Source: Lineus longissimus
Lineage: Eukaryota > Nemertea > Pilidiophora > Heteronemertea > Lineidae
Assembly (NCBI RefSeq): GCF_910592395.1
Contig: NC_088325.1
Location: 14,014,109-14,078,108, forward strand
Direction: 5' to 3'
DNA length: 64,000 nucleotides
A program made the position numbers and the translations under genes. Positions 27,701 to 37,802 of this stretch are shown here, piece after piece. The notes under the pieces were generated by a model, which searched no databases, was not told where the DNA came from, and saw only the letters and a program-made list of their open reading frames with translations. Within the stretch, counting starts at the first letter, position 1, and every line of letters starts with the position of its first letter.

Positions 27701-30700
27701 TGCCAATAACGCAGGCCCAAGTGGTCGAACGACCCTGTCCGGAAATCCCGATCGAGCTGAGCTTTCTTGGATCATTCAAACTTGGCTTTTTCCAAGTTAT
27801 CTAAGGCCATAGGAATGATTAATCCTGTTTACCGTCCGAGTGATTTAAAAAGATGATGAGGTTTTTTTTCATTTTTCATTATTCATTATCGGTTTACAGT
27901 CTGATTTACTGGTCAAAACACGCGATTCAGCAAGTTCCAGTAAATGGAAATCAGGTCGGTCATCAACATGAGGCATTGAAAAATGTCATTATTATGATGA
28001 AGAGCCTACCCTGCCAAGTTTTTATTGTGTTTTTCAATCATTTAAGGTAAAGATGAACCACTGGAAAGATTATTTAAATAAAAAAATGATGGCAACAATA
28101 AAATAAATAGATTTTTTTTAAAATAATGAAAATATTTCATGTTCGCTCAGAACCCATGCGGGAGGTGGACAGTAAACAGGATTAATAATTCCCATGGCCT
28201 AATGCTCCAACACAAGACACGACTCAGTCAAACGACTTACTTTCAATGCTATCCGTGTGATGGTGCTCACCCCAGTGGTCGAACCACCCTGTCCAGAACT
28301 CGCCGACCATCAAAGGGACATCGGGCTGTGCTTTCTTCGACCATTCAAACATGGTTTGACCCCATCTCCACTCTTTGAAATTCACGACAGACGGCACTGA
28401 AACAGAAGGATGAATCAATATTTTGTCTGTAAATAAGCCTCGTCTACATAAACAAACTTTTCTTTGGTCGCAAACAGCAGGAAAATTGGAGTTTGGTCAT
28501 GTTTGAAACAAAGCAAGCAGGAGTTTTGTGATGTGGACGAGTTGCGCAACACAAGGACACAGCAGCGCAAGTCTACCATTTGTGGCATTGCTCCCATATG
28601 ACAATAAACATGAGCTTTTCTACGCCCTTTTTTTCAAGAATGACCCAAATTTTTTCAATCTAAAGTTGCAGAGTAATGTGAGCGTCCAGTTCATGAGAAG
28701 TAAACATACAAGTTGGTGTAAAGCCATGCTCATATCCTTTCCGTCCACCGAACCCGTCGGATAAAAACATGAGTTCAGTTACGCCTTTTTTCTTCATGAC
28801 CTGAAGTGCAAGGGAGAAGAATACTGTATAAGGTGTTGTCAGTTGATAGAGGTGTTAGTCAAGGGAAGAAGGGCAGGTCAATTCCTGTTTCAAGTCGTCT
28901 CAGAAAGTTGCTATAACTTTCACACCTCATCCAGTCTCTCACTGGGACCAGAATAGCCTTGAACCAGCAAATATGATACCGTAGTTTTCATGATCATGCA
29001 TGGGATAGTGGCGTCACTGTTGGTTGGTGACAGGAATGTTCCACGCAAACTCAAATCAGGAACTGACCTTTACTGTTATGGGACTGGCGAGGAAAAAGGA
29101 AATTTCAGAAAACTTCAGCGTGTCAAAACGAAAAGGCAGTCAATCAAAATGACATTTCAATGTGTGTTTGAGGTAGATTTTTGAATAGAAATTGATACCT
29201 CACTGTCAGCAATACTCAGGTGGAGCTGACACCTTGGTTTTCGCCGACATTTCAGCTCCACCCTTGCAGTTGCGGTGAGACAACCAATGCTTCCACTTGG
29301 TATCAATTCCTGGGCCCAAAATTTCCCGCTGATTTTCAAACTTTGAAAAAACCATCAATAGCAATAGCATAACATTCTGAAATTTCCTCTCAAGGTAAGG
29401 TTCTCAGTCCTGTTGGCAGGAGGGATGCAATACCATAGTACATACTAGAACCCACATATCCATGTTCATAAGCCATCCGACCATCGTTCTCCCCCTCTCC
29501 ATCAGATACAAACATCAACTCCGTCACACCCTTACGCTTCATGACCTGAAAATCAGTCACCACAAAATGAACTATGGTCGCTCTAATGACACAGCATACC
29601 ATGTTTTTGAAATTATCGGCATATTTCACAAACCAATTGCAAACAGCTACGGGTGAAATCAAATTAAGCTGAATAACAAATTATCATGACAATGCTAGCG
29701 ACAACAGCTGATGAGATTTTAATCATCTTGTATACAGTGTGTATCAGTATGTTACACTTTAAAAAAATAGCTGTGCAGTTTCAGACAATTGGTTAATTTG
29801 GTGCTAGATGTAAGTAAAAACAAGCTCAGACTAACCAAGTCTGAAAAATCATTCATCTACAACCGGCTTTTTAATCTAGATAAAATGTGTGAAAAATGAC
29901 AATAAATGCAATATGTGGCACTAGACTTACATCTTTGAGATAGTTCAAGTAGATATGGCTGTCACCAAATGAACCATATTCATTCTCAACTTGCCATGCG
30001 ATGATCGGGCCACCTTTGGAGTACTGTAGGGAAGAAATAAGAGATTATTGTCCTTTTTGTTAGAAAAAGGCAATGTACAGAAAAAGCCATAAGTGGCTGG
30101 GAAAATTTGCCAGTATTTTTCTCTCTGTGACGGGTCACATGTAACATAAACCATTTGATATTTACCTGTAAGTCAATGAGCTGCTTGATAATCTGCTCCA
30201 GGTATATCTCGGTAGCCTTCAGGTAAGGTTGATACATCGTACGCACCTCCATGGCCTTGTCAGCAAGTAGCCAGCTAAAAGAAAAGCAAGAGGCTGATAA
30301 AGCTATACGCCAAACACATTCATGTTCGTCACCGCTTGAAAATAAATACTTTTTCTTGGTGCCAAGCATGGCTATGAATAAAACATCTTATTTTCAGGTT
30401 TTATGGCCAATGACTTCAAGTATCTATGGATTCTTATAAGGGCAAAACAGTCCCATTAAGTTGCTGAACACCTTTATATTCTACCATACTCCCTGGTCCC
30501 ACTTGGCACAGATACATAGGGTTCGGGATGGATAATGACGAGTTGGCTAGCTTGCTTTGCAAGTTTAACAAAGCAGTGGATGTTGTGAAACCTACCTTGG
30601 TAGTCCACCATATTCCCACTCTGCACAGATATAGGGTCCTGGACGGATAATCACATGCAGGTCAGCCTCCTTTGCCAGTTCAACAAAGCGGCGAATGTTA

Positions 30701-31890
30701 AGGAATTCTTCAAAGTTGAATTGACCTCGAATCTCCTCATGCATGTTCCAAGGAACATACCTGAAATGTCAACGAAGGGGATAGAGCTGGGACTTCTGGA
30801 TCCTTTTCAGAGACGTCCCTAAGTTGTGGGATGGTGATGGAGCTATCGGTACATTGTACAGACCTTGTTCCAAACACAGCGGCCCATATTCCTGCAGTAA
30901 GTTGCAGCTCGGGAGGATACCCTTTAACTGAACATGTTACTTAGTCCAAGAGCAGATTTTTGAGAAAGTGCGTGGTCTAGTATCAATATGCATAGTAGCA
31001 AAAGTAAGCCAGACTGGCCAAAGTGATACTAACGTCTCAACAGTGTTCAAGCCACATGCTTTTATCTTCTTCAGTCTGTCCAGCCAATAAACTGGATGAA
31101 CTCTAAAATAATGCATGGCACCACTCATAATCTTCAAATTCTTCCCTTCAAGGTAGAACTTTGCATCCTTGTACATCAGGCCCTCACGTATCTGGGGTTT
31201 CTGAAAGAGATACTCGGAATATATCAATATCATCAATCAAAGCGCTTCACACCAACTGTCACTATTAGGTCTCTACAGTGAGAAACGATGAGTTGGCCAT
31301 GGTGTTAAGATGTTATCAAGTTATCAAGCAACAACAGTAGAGGAACAGACATCAGGTTAGAATATTTATTTGGCTTAAAACTGAAAAGCAAAATACAAAA
31401 CACCACGCCCACCAATTTTAAATGACGATGTGCCCAAAAGGAAGAAGACCCTTGGCTTTGCCCGATACGCCAGTACAACCCAGTCCCAGGGTCGAGTCGA
31501 CAAACAAACCAACTTACTTTTACGGTGATGCCAGAAAATGACTCTAGAGCCACTGTCTGGTATCTTTAACCATGAAGATCTATTGAAATTAAAGAAAGAT
31601 GGTTTGTTTTGCCGACCCGTACCAGACAGCATTTTCTACAACACACAGACAGTACAGAGATAAACTCGTTTACTAACATCCTTTATGATTTGTCCAACTT
31701 TTATGGCACGCTGATCATGCAAGTTTTCGATTTGCTGTTGGGCTTCACTTGGGTTCTGAAGGGAGGCTTTCGAAAGTTCGCCAGCCCCAAAGGTGATTCT
31801 GTACATCAAATACAAAGCTACACAGACGCACACTCCCACGCCGACCATCCGAATCGACAGCCTCCTACCAAACAAAGTCGCCGGGTTCAT
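24751..31890 (-). CDS. GLB1L2: GH35 beta-galactosidase-like protein (GLB1L2/GLB1L3 type), 15 coding exons
   Basis: Exons on the minus strand: 31678-31890, 31034-31200, 30596-30760, 30166-30274, 29931-30023, 6A 29446-29545 or 6B 28710-28800, 28241-28396, 27332-27481, 27050-27148, 26846-26955, 26214-26450, 25884-26068, 25509-25626, 25124-25240, 24751-24831. Phases agree throughout, giving 699 residues (6A) or 696 (6B). Residues 1-37 contain a basic stretch then a hydrophobic segment, which predicts a type II signal anchor. The GH35 barrel has the acid/base Glu in VENEYG (about residue 233) and the nucleophile Glu in [12 protein letters not shown] (about 315), plus [10 protein letters not shown]-terminal jelly-roll landmarks are [13 protein letters not shown] and [22 protein letters not shown]35 enzymes remove terminal beta-galactose; the true substrate here is unknown. 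Vertebrate GLB1L2 and GLB1L3 cannot be told apart. Confidence 0.94.
27545..27665 (-). pseudogene. Decayed copy 2 of the beta-galactosidase nucleophile exon
   Basis: Minus-strand text reads [18 protein letters not shown], then a stop (TAG where the gene has TGG), then TGLFNRW and HHH. The real exon 28241-28396 reads [21 protein letters not shown]. The frame is otherwise kept and the donor is lost. It lies in intron 7, between the real exon and exon 8. Confidence 0.8.
27686..27795 (-). pseudogene. Decayed copy 1 of the beta-galactosidase nucleophile exon
   Basis: A second relic of the exon at 28241-28396. It has an early TGA in place of the Trp codon in FEW, an internal deletion of about 15 bp and a GGGATTTC where the gene has the nucleophile GGCGAGTTC. 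It still carries the ACAGGGTCGTTCGACCAC block. Confidence 0.75.
27805..28199. mobile_element. 395-bp MITE, TAA target duplication (Harbinger-like)
   Basis: The left end GGCCATAGGAATGATTAATC and the inverted right end (read inward GGCCATGGGAATTATTAATC) match, and TAA flanks both sides (27802-27804 and 28200-28202). A three-base TAA duplication is typical of PIF/Harbinger elements. One end of the same family also occurs at about 16070-16130. The interior has no coding capacity. Confidence 0.75.
28710..28800 (-). CDS. GLB1L2: Beta-galactosidase alternative exon 6B
   Basis: A 91-bp exon with the same phases (0 in, 1 out) and the same gtatgt donor as 6A, preceded by a strong pyrimidine tract. It encodes [18 protein letters not shown], then [12 protein letters not shown]. 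The first 16 residues nearly match 6A and the loop after SDG differs. Using both or neither exon would shift the frame, so only one can be present in a productive mRNA. Confidence 0.85.
29189..29307. repeat. Hairpin between the two alternative exons 6A and 6B
   Basis: ATTGATACC at 29189 pairs with GGTATCAAT ending at 29307. An inner stem of about 11 bp is made by AGGTGGAGCTGA and TCAGCTCCACC. It could be a tiny MITE or an RNA structure that influences exon choice; the sequence alone does not decide. Confidence 0.5.
29446..29545 (-). CDS. GLB1L2: Beta-galactosidase alternative exon 6A
   Basis: A 100-bp exon, in phase 0, out phase 1, donor gtatgt. It encodes [18 protein letters not shown], then [15 protein letters not shown]. 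It follows the acid/base exon in the barrel and corresponds to the LLLTSD segment of vertebrate GLB1L2. It is homologous to exon 6B 650 bp further on. Confidence 0.88.
30471..30586 (-). pseudogene. Decayed tandem copy of beta-galactosidase exon 3
   Basis: Just downstream of exon 3 on the minus strand, the text from AACATCCACTGCTTTGTTAA onward follows exon 3 (residues around [21 protein letters not shown]) but carries substitutions and small insertions. The frame breaks after the HPEPY segment and the region corresponding to the donor is degraded. It is an exon relic inside intron 3. Confidence 0.75.
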
Positions 31891-32607
31891 GTTTCTATGC
31901 AAAATTTCACGATCTGAATGAAAAAATGTGGTTTATTTCGTGAAATATTTCAAGAAATCCAGAAAAGATTATCAGACTACCTCCATTTTGTCCACGTTGC
32001 GCCTCCTTTTGCAAGTTTGAAGGGAGAGTCTTCTCAACCTCGTCCCGAATATTGGTAACTAAAAAATATGGAATACCGAATTCCTGGTACGACTCAAGGT
32101 ACGACTGGTTGGCACGGCGTGGTCTTTGATCGAGACTTAACAAGCGTGTGACTTACTGTCAAGTTCCTAGGAGCTGTCACGACCATCTATTTTGTTGGCA
32201 CACCCCCCCCCGCAACACGCGTTCTGTGTTCTTTGTTCAGTTCTTTTCAGTGGCATGTTCTGTTTGTTAATTAATTGTTTCATCATTTGACTGGACAGTG
32301 TTTACTTTGCTTTTTATCGCTTTTTTTCATATCACACCACTGAAACAAACATTACTGTGTGAGCGGCAGAAATGAAAAATAAACACAAAACAAACGGCAT
32401 AAGAAAACAGACGCCATGAAAATACTTGTCGGCAATATTGAGCATGAGTTTTTATTATCTTTCTTCTTCTCTATATTAACCCATTCTCAATGAAAATATT
32501 CCTTTCTACATTTCAGACGAAGCCTTATTCATTAGCTGGTGACGCTCAGTCGGTCGCTACATCTGATCACTCCCAAGCGCTGAGCCGGGTTAGTCTCTGA
32601 TTGCAAC
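31891..32607. other. Spacer between the RIIa-domain gene 3' end and the beta-galactosidase start
   Basis: Must contain the beta-galactosidase promoter and 5' UTR and the 3' UTR of the RIIa gene, both on the minus strand. An AATAAA (minus, 32456 to 32451) lies about 150 nt past the RIIa stop. Nothing else is identifiable. Confidence 0.55.
32451..32456 (-). terminator. Poly(A) signal AATAAA of the RIIa-domain gene
   Basis: AATAAA on the minus strand about 150 nt after the stop at 32608-32610, the first canonical hexamer in that direction. Confidence 0.5.
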
Positions 32608-35600
32608 CTAAGCCTCTGGTGCTGCCTCAGTCTCGGGCGCTACCTCAGTCTCTGGTACTGCCTCGGCCTCTGGTAGTTCTTCAGCATCTGTTGCAGCTTC
32701 AGCCTCTGGCGCTACCTCGGTCTGTGGTACTACCTCGGTTTCTAGTGCTGTCTCAGCCTCTGGTGTTGCCTCGGCTTCTGCTCCAAATTTGGTCTCTGCT
32801 ACTGCCTCAGTCTGCGGTGCTGAATCCATCTCTACCTCTGATGCTGCCTCGATGTCTGATGCTGCCTCAGCCTGCAGTGATGCTGTATCAGCCTCTACGT
32901 CTGCTGCTCCATCGGATTCGGGTGCTGTCTCAGCTTCTGTCGCTGGTGCTGCCTCGGTCTCTGGTGTCACCTCAGTTTCTGGGGCTGTCTGAGTCTCTGG
33001 TACTGCCTCTGTTTCTGCTGCTGCCTCAGCCTCTGGTGCTGCATCGGCCTCTACCCCTGTGTCGACTTCTGTTGCTGCCTCAGCCTCTGGTGCTGCATCG
33101 GCATCTACCCCTGCGTCGACTTCTGTTGCTGCCTCAACCTCTGGTGCTGCATCGGCCTCTACCCCTGCGTCGACTTCTGTTGCTGCCTCAGCCTCTGGTG
33201 CTGCATCGGCCTCTACCCCTGCGTCGACTTCTGTTGCTGCCTCAACCTCTGGTGCTGCATCGACCTCTACCCCTGCGTCGACTTCTGTTGCTGCCTCAAC
33301 CTCTGGTGCTGCATCGGCCTCTACCCCTGCGTCGACTTCTGTTGCTGCCTCAGCCTCTTGTGCTGCATCGGCCTCTACCCCTGCGTCGACTTCTGTTGCT
33401 GCCTCAACCTCTGGTGCTGCATCGGCCTCTACCCCTGCGTCGACTTCTGTTGCTGCCTCAGCCTCTGGTACTGCATCGGCCTCTAGTCCTGCGTCGACTT
33501 CTGTTGCTGCATCAGCTTCTGGTGCTGCATCGGCCTCTACCCCTGCGTCGACTTCTGTTGCTGCCTCAACCTCTTGTGCTGCATCGGCCTCTACCCCTGC
33601 GTCGACTTCTGTTGCTGCCTCAACCTCTGGTGCTGCATCGGCCTCTACCCCTGCGTCGACTTCTGTTGCTGCCTCAGCCTCTGGTACTGCATCGGCCTCT
33701 AGTCCTGCGTCGACTTCTGTTGCTGCATCAGCTTCTGGTGCTGCATCGGCCTCTACCCCTGCGTCGACTTCTGTTGCTGCCTCAACCTCTGGTGCTGCAT
33801 CGGCCTCTGTTGCTGCCTCAGCTTCTGGTGCAAGATCAGCCTCTACCTCCGATGCTGCCTCAGTTTCTGATGCTGTCGCAGCCGCTGGTGCTGCAACTGC
33901 CTCTGCCCCTGCATCAATTTCTGGTGCCGCCTCGGCCTCTGGTGCGGCATCGCCAGCAGCATCTACTGCAGCTGCGGGCACTGGTGCTGCCTCGACCCAC
34001 TCAGCCCAAGGAGTTGCTTCAGCTTCTGCTGCCTCTCGAACTGCATCTACTTGAGTTTCCTCGGCTTCTCGAGCTACCTCGGACCCTGGGAATACCTCAG
34101 CAGCTGGGGATACATCTGTTGCCTCGACCACGGGAGTTGTCTCAACCTCTGGCGCTGCATCAGCCTCTGGAACTGCCTCAATATCTGGACTGCCCACTGC
34201 CTCTGAAGTTGATTCAGCCTCTGGAACTGCCTCAGTATCTGGGCTGCCCACGGCCTCTGAAGTTGATTCATCCTCTGGAATTGCCTCAGTGTCTGGACTG
34301 CCCACGGCCTCTGAAGTTGATTCAGCCTCTGGAACTGCCTCGACCTCTTGTGCAGCGTCAGCCTCCGGAGCTGTTTCAGTCACTGGAGCTACCTCTGCCC
34401 CTGCACTTGTATGAACTTCTAGAGCGACATCATCGTTTGGAGTTGCTTCAGCTTCGGCCTCTGACTCTGCTTCTGGAACTGCCTCGGCCTGTAATGTTGC
34501 CTCCGCTTCTGGATCCTCAACCTCTGGTTGTGCCTCGCCCTCTGGAACTTGCTCTCCCCCTAGAACTGCCTCGGCCTCTTGTGCTGCCTTATCTTCGAAT
34601 GTAGCATCAGTTTCACCCGTGATTAGCGCATCTGGTGCCGACCCACCACGCGTGTCATCTCTCTCTACCAATTGCGGGATGATGGACTCGCTAGCTGCTT
34701 TATTCTCGTAGATATGTTTGGGCACCACTGTTTGGGCTTCTTCCCCTTCGCCCAGAAGGTCGTTGACAGCGCTATCAGTCTCTTCGGCTGACTGCTCCTG
34801 TGGTGTCACGTTGGCGTCTATCCCGGTGAGAGGTGGCACATCTAGAGGAGAAGATGCAATATTGTCAATATGGTGCACTGAAAATGGAAATCTTAACCAG
34901 TGGTGTTACTGGAAAATTTTGAAACTTTGCAAGAAGAAAGATCGTGCTGAGAATACGGTGCGCTTCTCGTTTCACTTATTCTGCGATCATATCAAACCCA
35001 GCGATTGTGTTTTACCCGCATACGAGAGATCTTTTTGTCGCATATCTGAGATCAATCGCAAGTAATCGCTCGTTTTTCCTGTTCGAGAAGATAAGTACCT
35101 GGTTCTTCCGCTGGTGTGACCTCTTCACTATTTGCCGAAACCTGACTGATGGTTTCCTGAACAACATTGTTGATGCTTAGTTTTTCCTCTGCAGTGAATT
35201 CCGCTTCCAGGGTCTCTGGGCCGGGGAGAGGTGTCGCAGCGTCCTCCCGATCAGCGTCGTATCGTGCTTCGGCTGAATGGGAACGTTTTATGTCTTCGGT
35301 GCTTTTGGTTGGTGTCTGAATCATCGGCCCTGACAAAGAATTTGTCGAAATGACAAAGAATTAGACATTTTGAGATACAACGGTAGCATAATGTTTTCTA
35401 AATTACGCACGTTTGTTGGAAACAGAGATTTTTACTTTATGAGCGCCATATTTCCATTTACAACAAACTCTCATGACATGTCTTCTTTGAAATATCAGTC
35501 AAGATTCACATGTCGTTTAGAAGTCCAATAGGCCTACTGCGACGACATTTATGAATGATTTGACTGTACCAAGGAAGATAGAGGACTCACCTAATTTTTC

Positions 35601-35786
35601 ATTTCTTTTGTTCAGCTCAACCTCCAGGTACCTTGCTGCAAATCTGAAGAGGTTGTTTGGCTGGGAACGGACGATGGCTCGGCACAGTTTTTCCAGTACC
35701 TTTTGGAATCCAGCAGGAAGGCCGAGTTCAACCTCCGCTGGAGTCTTCAGGACGTGGTCGAGCGGCGTCGCAAAATCACTCATCAT
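32608..35786 (-). CDS. RIIa-domain (SPA17/CABYR-like) protein with long acidic repeat tail
   Basis: Exons 35591-35786, 35099-35329 and 32608-34841 join in phase 1 at both introns, giving about 886 residues. Residues about 22-60 (LPAGFQKVLEKLCRAIVRSQ, then PNNLFRFAARYLEVELNKRN) form an RIIa-type dimerisation/docking helix pair, as in SPA17, CABYR and ROPN1. The rest is disordered and extremely acidic (Ala, Glu, Val, Thr, Asp, Pro). Its core is about 15 copies of an 18-residue unit such as ATEVDAGVEADAAPEVEA. Family members dock on AKAPs in sperm flagella and motile cilia, so a flagellar role is inferred. No IQ motif is seen at the C-terminus, unlike SPA17. The two possible ATGs at 35786 and 35783 are adjacent. 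Confidence 0.85.
32990..33835 (-). repeat. 54-bp in-frame coding minisatellite of the RIIa-domain gene
   Basis: About 15 copies of a 54-bp unit (18 residues) containing TCTACCCCTGCGTCGACTTC on the plus strand. Copies differ by single substitutions and the frame is kept in all. The opposite strand is also stop-free. Array length is likely to vary between individuals. Confidence 0.93.
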
Positions 35787-37802
35787 ATATTTTTTTTATC
35801 GGCTCTCGTTTGCTGAAATTAAAACCGAAGTGGTGTAATCTTCGAAATTTGAAAATCGCTTGTCAATATTTAATATAATCTCCCTAAAACCCATTTTAGT
35901 TGCTTTCGTGTTTCTGTGCAGAACGCTAACGGGCGACGGGCGAATGAACTTTCAATAAAGGGGAGAGAAGCATTCGCACATCCAGCTATGCCATACTGCG
36001 AACCTCTCCAGACAAAGCTTCTTAGTGAGTGCGTGCCATACTAACTCACCGGTTTGTAGATGGTTCTTTCGATTTTCTTCTGACGCGAAATGGCTTTTTT
36101 GAAACCACATGTGCAGTGACGTATTTGCCGGGGAGAAGTCGCAACAGTGGCTTTGCGACGCTTGACGCGACGTAGCCGGGGAGTTATGACTTTTGAACAC
36201 CCACTTGCCCGGTTTTCCCGATAGGGCGCCACTGTCAAATCGTTAAAAAAGTCGCTGGTTATGGATGTCAGATCGTGGTTCCCTGACCTTTGCAAACAAT
36301 TTCACTGGGCGTAACCCACGCGGCGACACCAAGGACCGCTGGCTGATCTATTGATATGTTCGTAGCAGGGTGTCAAAGTCGGAGAGAAGAAGAGCCACTC
36401 TTCTCTTGTAGGGGGTTCACTTGGAAGTGTTTGCATTTGTTAGCCTATAAACACAAGATTTTAATCCTTCAGTCTTGGGTTTGGCGGAGAGAACTAATCT
36501 TACATAAGTCCTAGAACGATATCATATGTCTTTATGGCAATATTTATAACTGGGACCCAGTACAGTGCCGTTCTATCCAATATTCCTGGGGCTGTTGGAG
36601 AGGCTTCTTGTCTAAACAGTGCCATTCTGCCCCCTCTAAGGCATACATTGGTAACTTATCAATTGACTGCGAAATGAACGCAGTTGAACACAATATGAAT
36701 AATTCAGTGTCGGTTTCGCCGAAAAGAAGGCGATATGCTATTATTTGATTGTATATGATCATGATAATTAGGAGACCCTGTGTGGGTGATTGATCCAACA
36801 TGCTTTGATGTGATTGGAGATGGAAGTTTACCATAGTGTCTTTAAAGGTATGATAAAGACAGCATTAGTACGCTACCTGGTGCTGTTCTGATGGACCATA
36901 TGGCCAGCAAAACTTAAGTGGCAGGTCTCTCTAGTCTTAATTCACGTTACGGTTGTCCAAGTGAAAGGTAAGTCTTGCTGAAAATTTAATTGGAAGGAAA
37001 TCTTGATCTTTGAAACTTTTTCGTGCCTTTTGGGTACGTCTTCGTTCCGTCTTCAGCGCACCTGCAATTCCAGATTTTTGACGCACCAATTGTTGAGGAC
37101 GAGGTTGAACGAAAAATCCTCATATTATTTCTTTCTGAAAATTAACTTCGATATTTCTGCCGTTTACTCGCAAAATACATTTCTGATCGGTATGCTATTG
37201 ATACACTTTGTTAAATATGTGTTTCCCCCCTTAGTGACCATTCGACTTAGTGTACATGTTGCTGAATATGTATTTTTGTGTTGTTTTCCAGCCGGTGACA
37301 AGTCGGGTCCTGCTGCACATGCATGCGTGCATGTTGTTGTGTGTGTATTCATGGTAATGTACACAACACACCCATGACCTTGACCTCAGATGCCGATGGT
37401 CACTTTTACACCAGGCGGAGGAAGTCACTGGTAGCCAAAACAAATCTAAATATAGGCACAACGAACAAAAGAATATGTGGCGTGAACATGATCAATTTGT
37501 CTTTCTTTGTTGATGTTGTGCCTTATTCTGGCCGCACAGTGGCTTCCTCCGCCTAAGGACCACAACAAACAAGCAGCGGAAACATAAGTCGCATCGTCGC
37601 ACACCACATGATCTTTTGTTCATTGTGCCTATATTTAGGTTTGTTTCGGCCCGCAATGACTTCCTCCGCCTGGTGTAAAAGGGTCTATAAAAGAAGACAT
37701 GACATGCATGGCAAACTGATGATGGCAGATGGTGATCAGATGATTACGATAGGCTGCCAGTGTGTCCTCATCCGGGTTTTGACTTCTTCTTTATTTTCAG
37801 AG
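35787..37802. other. Divergent spacer between the RIIa-domain gene and TLCD5
   Basis: Both neighbours start here and point away from each other. An AG acceptor with pyrimidine tract at 37799-37800 sits two bases before the TLCD5 start codon, so an untranslated TLCD5 exon should lie upstream in this spacer. The MITE at 37403-37681 is the only other clear structure. Confidence 0.5.
37403..37681. mobile_element. 279-bp MITE with about 70-bp inverted arms
   Basis: Left arm CTTTTACACCAGGCGGAGGA is matched by the inverted right arm ending GGTGTAAAAG at 37681. The arms stay similar for about 70 bp (both include CTAAATATAGGCACAA). A partial third copy of the arm lies in the middle near 37535. Flanking GGTC on both sides is a weak candidate duplication. 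It ends about 120 bp before the TLCD5 first coding exon. Confidence 0.75.

Noticed and set aside
32601-34604. 667-codon plus-strand frame rich in Leu/Pro opposite the RIIa-domain gene
   Set aside because: It is the antisense shadow of the repetitive minus-strand exon. The minus frame continues through two spliced exons into a recognisable domain; the plus frame has no splice or domain support.
36041-36295. Basic 84-codon minus-strand frame in front of the RIIa-domain gene
   Set aside because: Lies in the presumed promoter region, with no match to a family; probably chance.
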